Position numbers and translations under genes: made by a program. Positions 24,886 through 34,007 of a DNA stretch of 64,000 bases are shown in pieces. Origin of the DNA: Planctomycetota bacterium (GTDB taxonomy: Bacteria; Planctomycetota; SZUA-567; H5-PLA8); NCBI GenBank assembly GCA_015075375.1, contig JABTUM010000001.1, positions 1 to 64,000 on the forward strand, in the 5' to 3' direction. The notes under the pieces were generated by a model that had not been told where the DNA came from, searched no databases, and saw only the letters and a list, made by a program, of their open reading frames with translations. Position 1 is the first letter of the stretch. Each line of letters begins with the position of its first letter.

Positions 24886-27018
24886 CTATGGATGACTGAT
24901 CGGGGAAGATGCCTCAATACCATCTGCTGGCTCTGAATGGCTAGTGGATCTGTTGTCTCCCTTAACGTACCCACGCTGAGCCTCCCGCCACCAAGCGAGG
25001 CGCTCGGGAGCCACACCTATCCAATACCCCAAAATCGACAACTGGTTAATCCAAGTCGTTTTCAACACGCCACATGTTTCCCAGCTCCGTGCGGACGTCA
25101 GCACGCAGTCACGCTGCACGTCGATGTGTCCGTGCCGGCGCAGCCGCAGCACAAACTCGAAATCTTCCATGACGGGGAGTTCGCGATAGCCGCCCAGTTT
25201 GCGAAACAGGTCCGAGGCTACGAAAAGGGCTTGGTCGCCGTAGGGTCTTTGCCTAAGGTAGCTGCGGAGATTCACCAGGCATTCGACCAACCGATATTTG
25301 AAGGACGCACCATTAATTTTTAGTCGGAACGCCCCCGCCGCCGTTCCGGGTTTCGATAGCGCCTGGCGGATATTCTCCATGAAACCATCGGGCAGATGCG
25401 TATCCGCATGCAGGAAAAGTAGCGCTTTCCCGCGTGCCACGGCGGCCCCCGCGTTCATTTGACGGGCGCGGCCGGCAGGACACTGGATGACCCGGCAGCC
25501 AAGCCGAATTGCCAAGGCCGCCGTCTCGTCCCCGCTGTGGCCATCCACCACGATGACCTCAAGTAACTCCGAAATTGGAAGCTTGGCCAGCGTTCGTGGC
25601 AACATGGCGGCTTCGTCTCGGGCCGGAATGACTATGGAAAGCCAGGGTGTGCCACGGCCATAGTCCTTGCCTTGCAATCCTAAATCTTCAGGCCGGTCCA
25701 CGTCCTGTAGCGATTCGAGCTGGTGAACGCGCATGTTCAATCCCAGTGCCAGCGTCTTGGTTTTCTCGAGCACGCTAGCGCCGCCCCATGAAATGCCTCT
25801 GAAAAGTACTGGTTCCATGCGTCCCAAACCGATCAGGTAGTAGCCGCCATCGGTGGATGGACCCAGGACGACATCGTTCGAACCTAGCGCGTCAAAAGCG
25901 TCCTGAAGCGTGCGTTGGGATAGCGCAGGGCAATCCGCGCCGATGATGACTACCCGGTCGTGGCCTCGCGCGAAGGCATTCTCGGCGGCCGCACTTAGGC
26001 GTGCGCCCAAATCACCCGGCCCTTGAACCGTGAAATGCCAAGAACCGAACTCCTCTCTCATACGCATCTCGTCGCCGCCAGTAAAACGCACTTCAACCGA
26101 AGTGCCACGCTCATGCGAAAGTCCCCGAGCCAAGGCTAACGCATGAGCAGTCATGCCGCGCTGGCAGGCCGCGGCGCCTTCCGCACCCAGCGCCGGCATG
26201 AGCCTCGTCTTCGCCTGGCCCGGTGCAGGATAGCGCGTGAATATGATCAAGTGTTCCGCTTGCCCCTTCTTGAATATGGGCGATTTCGCGAACACCTCGC
26301 GGAAAATAGTATATAGAATTTTCGTTCCCGCGCCGAAGATGCCCTTCAACGTGCCAGAGATTTTCGATGTCCCAATCCGCTTACGGTATCGCACCGGAAC
26401 TTCGGCAATTCGTAACTGCGCCTTGGCGGCGCGAATTTGCATCTGGATCGTCCATCCAAAGTTGCGGTCGGACATGCCTAATCGTTTAAGCGCCGAGTAG
26501 CGAATGGCCCGGAAAGGTCCCAAGTCCGAATAGGCCGTGCGCCAGAATAGGTTCATTAGCGAGCAAGCAAGCTTATTGCCAAAGCGTTGGGTAAGTGTCA
26601 TTGCGCCGCGCTCGTGAGGGCCGCGCGAGCGCGAACCAATTACGAAATCTGCTTGGCCGCACACGATGGGTTGCACGAGAGCAGCAAGATCCTCGGGGAA
26701 GTCGCTGAAATCTCCGTCGAGGAACACCACAATATCGGGGTCGTTAACCGCGGCTAGTCCAGCAAGGCAGGCAGAGCCGTACCCTCGCCTGGGCTCTTTA
26801 ATCACCCGCACTCCTTGCGCCAGCGCGATCGCTGCGGTGCGATCCGTGGAGCCATTGTCAACGACGATTACTTCGTGAAGGTCTCTGGGCAAATCGCGCA
26901 GCACAAGACCGATGGAGTCTTCTTCGTTCAACACGGGGATGACTACGGAGATGCTGACGTCAGCCTGCTCCATGCACTTTTTCGGTATGGTCTTGTCCAA
27001 GATGTGCCCAGTCCTCAT
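24886..27018 (-). CDS. Triple fusion: GT2 + CofC-like transferase + GT2 (rSAM/selenodomain-associated)
   Basis: About 710 residues from the ATG at 27018, eight bases after the kinase stop (a GTG at 27033 is possible). Numbering below is from the GTG. Residues 26-250: GT2 domain of dolichyl-phosphate-mannose-synthase type (SVVIPVLNEEDS, VDNGSTD, FLDGDFSD). Residues 258-455: TIGR04282-like domain related to CofC nucleotidyltransferases (IFTRYPAPGQAKTRL, IIGADCPAL, PSTDGGYYLIGL). Residues 464-690: TIGR04283-like GT2 (LSIVIPARDEAAML, VVDGHSGDET, FLHADTHLP, GDQALFV). The last two families are known as radical SAM/selenodomain-associated transferases and usually sit with ArsS. Fusing all three is unusual. 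Probably glycosyl transfer in an arsenosugar-like pathway. Confidence 0.88.
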   Translation of the reverse strand: MRTGHILDKTIPKKCMEQADVSISVVIPVLNEEDSIGLVLRDLPRDLHEVIVVDNGSTDRTAAIALAQGVRVIKEPRRGYGSACLAGLAAVNDPDIVVFLDGDFSDFPEDLAALVQPIVCGQADFVIGSRSRGPHERGAMTLTQRFGNKLACSLMNLFWRTAYSDLGPFRAIRYSALKRLGMSDRNFGWTIQMQIRAAKAQLRIAEVPVRYRKRIGTSKISGTLKGIFGAGTKILYTIFREVFAKSPIFKKGQAEHLIIFTRYPAPGQAKTRLMPALGAEGAAACQRGMTAHALALARGLSHERGTSVEVRFTGGDEMRMREEFGSWHFTVQGPGDLGARLSAAAENAFARGHDRVVIIGADCPALSQRTLQDAFDALGSNDVVLGPSTDGGYYLIGLGRMEPVLFRGISWGGASVLEKTKTLALGLNMRVHQLESLQDVDRPEDLGLQGKDYGRGTPWLSIVIPARDEAAMLPRTLAKLPISELLEVIVVDGHSGDETAALAIRLGCRVIQCPAGRARQMNAGAAVARGKALLFLHADTHLPDGFMENIRQALSKPGTAAGAFRLKINGASFKYRLVECLVNLRSYLRQRPYGDQALFVASDLFRKLGGYRELPVMEDFEFVLRLRRHGHIDVQRDCVLTSARSWETCGVLKTTWINQLSILGYWIGVAPERLAWWREAQRGYVKGDNRSTSHSEPADGIEASSPISHP

Positions 27019-27025
27019 GAAAATA

Positions 27026-28921
27026 CTACACACCTGCTTTGACCATTGCCCGTGAACTCAGCGCCGCGCGACATTCCAATAAAGCCTCCAGGAGGGCGGC
27101 GCCATCGGTAAAACGCGCCTCTGGATCCTTAAGCAAACACCGATCGATAAGCCCGGCCGTGGCCCGAGTGATATCCGGGCGAAGATCGTGTATCGAGCGG
27201 GGGGACTCCAATACCGTTTGCGTCAACATGGCGATGGATGAATTCGCATCAAACGGCAATTGGCCGCTGAGTAGGTCGAAAAGCGTGGCGCCCATGCCAT
27301 AAACGTCGGCGGGCTTGTCTGCCTCTCCCGACAGCCCGATTTGCTCGGGAGCCATATATCCCGGCGTGCCGATGACGATATGCGCCTCAGAATGCGGCGT
27401 CTCGTACTCTTGGCTGAGTGCAATACCTAGGTCGGCAAGCTTGGCCTGGCTGAATCCGAGCGCGTGCTTTTTTCCGATCCGCGGTATAAGGATGTTCTCT
27501 GGCTTGATGTCCCTGTGGATGATGGCGTGGGAATGGGCAGTCACCAACCCCCTGGCGGCGCCAATGCAGATGTCCAGAGCGATGGACTCGTCCACGCCAG
27601 TTTCGCCTTCCTCCTTTAGGACCTCGCAATACTCGGCGGCGGAAATTCCTGAGACAAATTCCATTTCCATGAAGTAGAGGCCGAATTCCGTATTCACGTC
27701 GAAGACCGTAACCAAGTTTGGCGCATACACGCGCCCCGCCATCTGCGCTTCCCGGATGAAGCGGTGAATCAAATCGGGATGCTTCTCCACCACCCAGGGC
27801 GCGAGAATCTTGAGCGCGACCTCCCGACCCAAGCGCGGATGAATGCCGTAATATACGGCCCCCGTCGCGCCCTCCCCCAGCTTCGCCAAGAGCGGGATAT
27901 GGGAAATTACCGGCACCCTCCAATCGTCCGCCTCGAGCCGCGGCAATTGCGCCAACAGCCTCTCATCGGAAAGATCCTGCACCGACAACGCCAGCCGAAT
28001 CATGCGGCAACTCCCGGCGCCATCGCAAATTTTCAGCCTCCGCGATCCGCCGCGCGCGAACTCCAGGCAATCATCGAGGTATCGCTGCGCCCCACCTAGC
28101 AAAACGGGTACGTCGTCCAGATTCAGCGTGGCACCCAGCCTTCCGGCGGACGACCCTGAAATAGATGGGGCGACTTTCGCCACCAAGAGCAATAGATCGT
28201 CTTCTTGTGGCTGTCCAGAGCGCCACGTGTTTGCCTCGTTCAAGACGGCATCGGCGATGCTTGCGACGGGCTTGGTCCGCGCGGCGACAACAACCTGGCG
28301 CAGGCGTTCTTCTCCAAACAGCTCTTTGCGCTCGTCCTTGGTATCCGTCAGTCCATCCGTAAAAAGCACAAGCACATCGTCGCTCTTCAGAGCCAACTCC
28401 GTTTGCGGAACCTCATGCAAGCAGTTCGCATAATAGCCCATGAGCTTATTGCGGCTTGGGATCCACTCTGTCCGGCCCTCGTTGGTGGAAACGATCAAGA
28501 GGGGGGGGTGCTCAGCGCCCGCGTGCTGAAGAGTCTGGCTCCGAAAATCCAGGAGGAGGCAAGCGAACGTGAGAAACATATTCGTGTGCACATAATTCTG
28601 GTGGATGAACCGATTGAGCTGTTCGATCAAAACCCAAGGCTCCGGCGCGTGCTCCATGAGGCGGCGCACTTCGCTGTTCACGCGGTTGGCCAGGATTGCC
28701 GCCGCGATTCCGTGTCCGCACACGTCGCACATGGCCAGATAGTGCCGATGCTCATCCACCCAGTGCGCGGTTGCATAATCGCCACCCAGACTGGCGGCCG
28801 GATGGCAGCGGACGTCCAACTCGATGTTTTCGCACGCGAACGGTTTGGGCAACAAGCTATTCTGAACTCGTTCGGCGAGCGTCAGGTCAGCCGTGTTAAA
28901 TTGTGGGGTGAGAAAGGCCAT
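27026..28921 (-). CDS. SpoIIE-type phosphatase fused to Ser/Thr protein kinase
   Basis: About 631 residues from the ATG at 28921 (AAGGA upstream); in-frame ATGs at 28957 and 29017 would overlap the preceding gene. The N-terminal half is a PP2C/SpoIIE phosphatase (LGGDYATAHWV, MCDVCGHGIAAAILA, LVLFTDGLTDTKD). The C-terminal half is a eukaryotic-like kinase: Gly loop LGEGATGAVYYG, ALKIL lysine, catalytic HRDIKPEN, metal loop ADLG in place of DFG, and GTPGYMAPEQ. No membrane segment. The two opposite activities on one chain, next to a histidine-kinase-type ATPase, suggest a partner-switch style regulator. Its targets are unknown; it lies inside the arsenosugar-type gene array. Confidence 0.9.
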   Translation of the reverse strand: MAFLTPQFNTADLTLAERVQNSLLPKPFACENIELDVRCHPAASLGGDYATAHWVDEHRHYLAMCDVCGHGIAAAILANRVNSEVRRLMEHAPEPWVLIEQLNRFIHQNYVHTNMFLTFACLLLDFRSQTLQHAGAEHPPLLIVSTNEGRTEWIPSRNKLMGYYANCLHEVPQTELALKSDDVLVLFTDGLTDTKDERKELFGEERLRQVVVAARTKPVASIADAVLNEANTWRSGQPQEDDLLLLVAKVAPSISGSSAGRLGATLNLDDVPVLLGGAQRYLDDCLEFARGGSRRLKICDGAGSCRMIRLALSVQDLSDERLLAQLPRLEADDWRVPVISHIPLLAKLGEGATGAVYYGIHPRLGREVALKILAPWVVEKHPDLIHRFIREAQMAGRVYAPNLVTVFDVNTEFGLYFMEMEFVSGISAAEYCEVLKEEGETGVDESIALDICIGAARGLVTAHSHAIIHRDIKPENILIPRIGKKHALGFSQAKLADLGIALSQEYETPHSEAHIVIGTPGYMAPEQIGLSGEADKPADVYGMGATLFDLLSGQLPFDANSSIAMLTQTVLESPRSIHDLRPDITRATAGLIDRCLLKDPEARFTDGAALLEALLECRAALSSRAMVKAGV

Positions 28922-28940
28922 ATCAAATCCATTCCTTGGC

Positions 28941-29435
28941 TCATTGTCGATGCCGGCCATCTGGAAAGAGCATCCGGAAGCGCACGCCATGTCCCAGGTC
29001 GGTTCGAGGAGACTCAATCTGAAAGCGACCGCCCATGCACTCGATTTGTTCTCTGATTCGTAAAAGCACGCAGCCTGCGGCTTCTTCCCTTGGAATCATG
29101 AAGGGTTGTCGAATATCTCTTTTCACTTCCTCAGTCAGGGCGGGCCCAGCGAAGGCAATTTCAACAAAGACCGTTCCCCATCGAACGCGCCGACGGCCGC
29201 TTCGCAGTTCAATACAACGAAATCGTTCGGCTCCTTTCCTGCGGTGAAAAACGGCTTGTATGGCATACGCGATCAACTGATCGAGTACCTGGTGAAGGAC
29301 CTCGGCGTCGGCTTCTATATACAGGTTCTCCGGACTGAAAGAGCAGTCCAGGCATACCCCTTCACGCGCATGTTCCACGATAATTAGCGAAACGTCTTCC
29401 GCGATGTCGTTGAGGTCCGTGCCTGGGCTATTCAT
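28941..29435 (-). CDS. Histidine-kinase-like ATPase domain protein
   Basis: 164 residues from the ATG at 29435; a longer frame to 29582 is lower quality. HATPase_c features: LHQVLDQLIAYAIQAV at the N-box position (the usual Asn is not evident), ALTEEVKRDIRQPFMIPREEAAGCVLLRIREQIECMGGRFQIES near the G-boxes, and GVRFRMLFP at the end. No phospho-acceptor His domain. It ends 19 bases before the phosphatase-kinase gene, so it may be a switch-kinase or a non-catalytic partner. Confidence 0.7.
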   Translation of the reverse strand: MNSPGTDLNDIAEDVSLIIVEHAREGVCLDCSFSPENLYIEADAEVLHQVLDQLIAYAIQAVFHRRKGAERFRCIELRSGRRRVRWGTVFVEIAFAGPALTEEVKRDIRQPFMIPREEAAGCVLLRIREQIECMGGRFQIESPRTDLGHGVRFRMLFPDGRHRQ

Positions 29436-29569
29436 GCCGTGAACCCTCGGAGCGGTTCTAGTCGTTACATTCGCCGCAAGTCGTCCATTCAGTCCGGAAT
29501 TCCAGGGCGAAAGCAGCGGCCTTTTTGAAGATCGGCGATCCCGGCCCCAGCCTTTCTTGCCGAGCGTCC

Positions 29570-31114
29570 TCAGCGGCGCCACCTCAGAATGCTTTCGAGA
29601 ATCCGCTTCACGGCGGGTTTTAAGCGCGTTCGGTTATAGGCATCGCCGGCTTTCTTGACGATCTCGGCTTTCGTTGGGTATGGGTAAACAGTGCTTCCGA
29701 TCTTACCCAATCCGATCCCATGGGTTATGGCCAGGGAGAGTTCGGAAATCATATCGCCCGCGTGGCGGCCGACCAAGGTCGCGCCAAGTATGCGGTCGGT
29801 GCCGGAGCGAAGCAGAACGTGCAGGAAACCCTCGGTCTCTCCGTCCAAGATGGCCCGGTCCACCACATCCCATGGAATCGTTATGGACTGAACCTCAACA
29901 CCTTGGGTTTTCGCGTCCGCGACGCTCAAGCCGACATGAGCCACTTCGGGATCTGTGTACGTACACCACGGGATGGTCAACGTGCTGGCCTTGGACCAAC
30001 CAAAAAAAAGCGCGTTGCGTATGACGATCCGTGCTTGCGCGTCAGCCGCGTGAGTGAACTTATACTTCGAACAGATGTCGCCCGCCGCATAGATGCGCGG
30101 ATTGTCAGTCTGGAGGTACTCGTTGACCAGAACGCCGGTCTTGTCGAAGGCTACTCCGGCCGATTCCAGACCTAGTTCCTCAATGTTGGGGGCGCGTCCT
30201 GTGCTTACCAAGACCTGGTCCACTACGAAATCGTAGGACCCCTCGCCCCCCGACACGGTCAGCCTCGGTTTGCCTTCAAGATTCAAAACCTGGAGTTCTT
30301 TACCACGGCTGAACAACTTTACGCCATCTCTAAGGAGCGCCCGTTCCACAATTTCCGAAGCCGAATGCTCTTCGCGCGGGAGCACGCCAGCCTGGGCCTG
30401 GATCAGGCAAACCTCGCTGCCAAAGCGCGCGAATGCCTGCGCCATTTCGCACCCGATGGGTCCGGCTCCAATGATGGCCAAGCGCTTGGGCAGTTGGGTC
30501 AGCGAGAAAAGAGTCTCATTGGTAAGATAATCAATGTCCTTCAAACCGGGAATGGGTGGCGCAGCGGCCCGCGCGCCGGTCGCAATGCAGGCCCTGCTAA
30601 ACCGAATGCGCTTACCGCCGATTTCAAAGGATTCTGGCCCGGTGAACCGCCCGCTTCCCAGGAAAACATCAATGCCCAGTTCCTTAAACCGGCCGGCCGC
30701 GTCGTGCTTGCTGATCCGGGCGCGTAGCGTGCGCATGCGTTCCATGACCTTGCCGAATGCCACTCGCGCTCCATCCGGAAGGACTACGCCGTACTGGCTC
30801 GCTTCACGCACTTCACGAATCGAGCGTGCGCTTCGGATGAGTGCCTTGGATGGCACGCAACCGACGTTCAGGCAGTCTCCTCCCAACAAATGTTTTTCGA
30901 CCAAGGCGACTTTGGCACCTAACCCCGCCGCGCCTGCGGCGGCCACCAAGCCGGCCGGCCCGCCTCCAACGACCAATAGGTTGTAGCGGGGAACCGGCTC
31001 GGGATTTTCCCAAGCCGCCGGATGCGTGTGCTCAACCCAAGCGCGATTGTGCTCATCCAGTGGATGAACACTGGCTAAGTCCGAGAGGGCGGTCCGGCTC
31101 GCGGCGGTTTCCAC
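29570..31114 (-). CDS. Mercuric-reductase-like FAD disulfide oxidoreductase
   Basis: 514 residues. FAD Rossmann motif VVGGGPAGLVAAAGAAGLG, redox-active GGDCLNVGCVPSKALI (CxxxxC), NAD(P)H-binding IIGAGPIGCEMAQAFARFGSEV, second FAD motif IYAAGDI, and the C-terminal dimerisation domain (TIPWCTYTDPEVAHVGLS). It lacks the C-terminal Cys pair of true MerA, so the substrate may be another disulfide or arsenical/selenyl compound. Starts three bases after the TVP38-DUF547 gene; these two are commonly adjacent in arsenosugar-type clusters. Confidence 0.9.
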   Translation of the reverse strand: METAASRTALSDLASVHPLDEHNRAWVEHTHPAAWENPEPVPRYNLLVVGGGPAGLVAAAGAAGLGAKVALVEKHLLGGDCLNVGCVPSKALIRSARSIREVREASQYGVVLPDGARVAFGKVMERMRTLRARISKHDAAGRFKELGIDVFLGSGRFTGPESFEIGGKRIRFSRACIATGARAAAPPIPGLKDIDYLTNETLFSLTQLPKRLAIIGAGPIGCEMAQAFARFGSEVCLIQAQAGVLPREEHSASEIVERALLRDGVKLFSRGKELQVLNLEGKPRLTVSGGEGSYDFVVDQVLVSTGRAPNIEELGLESAGVAFDKTGVLVNEYLQTDNPRIYAAGDICSKYKFTHAADAQARIVIRNALFFGWSKASTLTIPWCTYTDPEVAHVGLSVADAKTQGVEVQSITIPWDVVDRAILDGETEGFLHVLLRSGTDRILGATLVGRHAGDMISELSLAITHGIGLGKIGSTVYPYPTKAEIVKKAGDAYNRTRLKPAVKRILESILRWRR

Positions 31115-31117
31115 TGC

Positions 31118-32794
31118 TTACTCCGTTTCGTTTAGCGACCAGTCGTACGGAAGGTACGTAATGCGAAGATCCTTCCCGCTGTCTAACGCGCGCTTGAGGT
31201 CGGGCGAATACTCGGCCGCGTACTTTAAAATCGTGCCAGCCGACTGCTCGAAATCGCCGCCGTACCAATTGTACAAGCTTGTGAGCCGCACCTCGTTCTT
31301 GCCAGCGTGAAATTGGAACCATGTGTCGTGTGCGTGAACATACTTCGCTTGGGCATCGAGTTGTACATCGAGCCGGGCGCTCGTGTAGGCCTCGTTCCTA
31401 AGCGGTGGACAACCCTTGGCGGCGCAGACCAGCGCGAAGTGAATGCGAGGCTCCTTGAACTTAGGTCGAATTCGCTCGTGCTCAATCTGGTTTAGGCTCA
31501 CAGTCTGCCTCGCAATCTTCCAACGCGCATGTTCCCATCGCTTTTCGCCAGGAATGTCCTTGATGGATTTGAGAGGATAGTGGTCGAGAATCAGGCGAAG
31601 GGTACAAGCATTGTAGGCGTTGATAAGAAAAGAGAGCTTTTCGTCTCGGGATAATTCTTCAAAGGGCGCTTCCTCCAAGGAAGCGATGTAATCGTCCAAT
31701 GCATTCGTATCTTTCCGAAGGCCCTGGTAGTCCACGCGACCTTTGGTGTCCACGTGCTTGCGGAGCAACGCGTCGAGCAACGAGTGGTCGAAACCGCGGC
31801 CATTCTTTTTTTCCTCGTACGCCTCGCCTAAGGTGACCGGCGGGGGACCGAACATTCCGGCAAGTGCATCTTTGTGTACAGTTGTGTAGAACGCCGCACC
31901 AAGCATTGCCAGAGCCAGCATGGATACCGCTACGCTGGCCAGTGGTATTGGCTGCGACACTGCGGCCTCTTCTGGCCGGGCCACCTCCAGTGTTTCGCTC
32001 GACTCAACAACTCCCTGCGCGACAGCCTCCTTTGCCAATCTTGCGATGTATAAGCTCGCTGCGACAGTGGCGGCCAAGCCAAGGATCAAGAGCACCCACT
32101 GCCCAGGGGTTCGTTCGCCCGCCTGCAATAAACCCGTTCTGACAAGGTAACCTATGTACACGAGCATGAACGTTCCTGGAAGCATCGACACCCAGCTCGC
32201 AAGGATACATGGGATGAAGCGCACCGCAGTCAACCCGAACATGTAATTAAGCAAGTTGAAGGGCATCACCGGCGAAAGCCGGAGCAGAACCACGATCTTC
32301 CAGCCACGCTCGCCCAAGGCGCGGTCAATAGCCTCGAACTTCGAGTTGTCCCGCAAGCGGCGCGCCACGGCATCGCGTCCGAGGTAACGCGCGATGAGGA
32401 AGCTGGTCGCGGCACCCAGCGTGGAACCCAGCGAAACGACCGCCGTACCGCCCGCGAGGCCAAATACCGCGCCCGCCGCCACGGTTAGAGGGGTACCGGG
32501 AACGAAGAGGATCGTGCAGCAGGCGTAAATGAAAGCGTACACAAGCGCACCGGTCCAACCCAAACCCTGGATCCAGACCGACAGCAATTGTACGCCTCGT
32601 TCCAGCGGAATTTGACGCGAGATGGTAAACGAACTGGCAACGACTAAAACGACTGCAAACCAGCGCATGGCATGCAACCAAGACTGCGTGACGTGCTGTT
32701 TTCTACCTTCCATCGTCGGCGCGCTCTCGGTCTGTTGAGGTAATTCCGTACTTGCCAACGAACAACTTGCTATGGGCCTGGAATGTATTTTCAT
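31118..32794 (-). CDS. TVP38/TMEM64 membrane domain fused to DUF547
   Basis: 558 residues. Residues ~40-245 are a TVP38/VTT-family membrane domain (FVPGTPLTVAAGAVFGLAGG, RLSPVMPFNLLNYMFGLTAVRF, several TM helices). A further TM segment near 290 precedes a DUF547 domain (DHSLLDALLRKHVD, FLINAYNACTLRLIL, HFALVCAAKGCPPLRNEAY, ITYLPYDWSLN). The DUF547 half is probably periplasmic; its function is unknown. Inner membrane. Placed between the DUF3179 selenoprotein candidate and the flavoprotein, suggesting joint work on a membrane or exported substrate. Confidence 0.88.
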   Translation of the reverse strand: MKIHSRPIASCSLASTELPQQTESAPTMEGRKQHVTQSWLHAMRWFAVVLVVASSFTISRQIPLERGVQLLSVWIQGLGWTGALVYAFIYACCTILFVPGTPLTVAAGAVFGLAGGTAVVSLGSTLGAATSFLIARYLGRDAVARRLRDNSKFEAIDRALGERGWKIVVLLRLSPVMPFNLLNYMFGLTAVRFIPCILASWVSMLPGTFMLVYIGYLVRTGLLQAGERTPGQWVLLILGLAATVAASLYIARLAKEAVAQGVVESSETLEVARPEEAAVSQPIPLASVAVSMLALAMLGAAFYTTVHKDALAGMFGPPPVTLGEAYEEKKNGRGFDHSLLDALLRKHVDTKGRVDYQGLRKDTNALDDYIASLEEAPFEELSRDEKLSFLINAYNACTLRLILDHYPLKSIKDIPGEKRWEHARWKIARQTVSLNQIEHERIRPKFKEPRIHFALVCAAKGCPPLRNEAYTSARLDVQLDAQAKYVHAHDTWFQFHAGKNEVRLTSLYNWYGGDFEQSAGTILKYAAEYSPDLKRALDSGKDLRITYLPYDWSLNETE

Positions 32795-32858
32795 GTGGCG
32801 TCATCCTACCTGCCTCGCCATACGGAAGCCGTTGATGACAATCTGAAAATGTTGCAAG

Positions 32859-33893
32859 TCACCTCTTCACTTCCCCAAAAACCTCGCCGTCGGGATAAAA
32901 GTTACGCCATCGAGACAGAAGAATCGGCGTTCCGACGATCGGCGTCAGATTTTTCCCATTAAGCCTGCCTTCGACGCACCTTCCCGTCATGGGGTCCCAT
33001 ACGGATCCCGTTTGCGCATCGATCAGGAGCATTTTAGCGTCGATTTCTTGTCGCAATTCAAAACGCAGCGTTTGGCCATCCGCTCTCGCATCCCACGCGG
33101 CCGCCGCCCCGGCGGATGACGAGAAGGCTATGACCAACGGGATCCCCTTCCAGGTGTCATGTACCACTTTATGTGACTCCAAAATGGAAAAAGAATACAG
33201 CTTAGACGCGATTCCAAGGCGAAGATGGAATCCCAATGCCGCTCTGCCTGTGGTTCCAATGAAGGTTCCCATGAATCCGTCGCGCCCCTGACCTTTCATG
33301 ACCAGGGTATCCGGGTGCAATTTCTTCCACTCGCCCCACCTCATCACCTTGGAGGGAAGAAACTCCAGCTTTTTGCCTTTATAAATTCCCTTGGCGCACT
33401 CACCCGTAACGTGCACCCATTCAGAATTGGTGTCCTTGTCGTACATTACGAACGAGTTTTTGTAGAGCTTGCCCGCGTGTCCAAAGGCCAGCGTCTTGTT
33501 CTCAAGCGTTCGGCGATGCACGATCGCCGTTTGGCAAAGCGGTCACCAAGAGACTACAATGGCCGTTCTACCTACGGTATCGTTCACTAGCTCGTGGAAA
33601 CCCAATTTCGGAATGGGGTATGCGCGCGCCTCGTTTTCGATCGTCACTCCAAGAACGGGAAATGCGTCGTTGATATGTCCATCCCCTTCAAGCTCCTCGG
33701 CCTTGACCATCCTGGGATTCGTCAAAACTGGAAAGGAGTCACGGGGAACCTTCTGGACGGCTGCTTTTTCGAAGTCGGCATACCTGGCGGTAATGGTCCG
33801 AACATCCTGAGTTTCTACGGCGCGCGAAGCGCGGTGATCCATGATCTGTAGACCTGCCATGACTGCCACGAGAACAACGTTTGAGGACCGCAT
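32859..33893 (-). CDS. DUF3179 selenoprotein (UGA = Sec)
   Basis: Reading through the in-frame TGA at 33543-33545 gives a 344-residue DUF3179 protein with an N-terminal signal-like segment. Before the TGA: IENEARAYPIPKLGFHELVNDTVG...IVVSW. After it: PLCQTAIVHRR, LAFGHAGKLYKNSFVMYDKDTNSEW, LHPDTLVM. DUF3179 proteins normally have CPLCG at this spot; here it is U-PLCQ, so Sec (residue 117) replaces the first Cys of a CxxC. Two separate ORFs would each be a fragment. A SECIS-type hairpin follows the UGA. Likely exported. Biochemical role of the family is unknown. Confidence 0.87.
33511..33529 (-). promoter_or_regulatory. Candidate bacterial SECIS hairpin 2
   Basis: On the transcript, stem CGGCGAU/AUCGCCG (7 bp, perfect) with loop CGUGC, starting 21 bases after the UGA. 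Loop differs in one base from hairpin 1 (CGUGU), and again has G as second base, as expected for SelB recognition. Confidence 0.82.
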
Positions 33894-34007
33894 CTCGATG
33901 CTCCTTAATGCTGAAGGAATCCTTGTTTTCCAGCGAGCCGCTTTCCGAAAGGCGAACCCCGGTAATTCACCACGTTAGTTCGCAGCTTGTGGTATCTGGA
34001 ATTGTAG

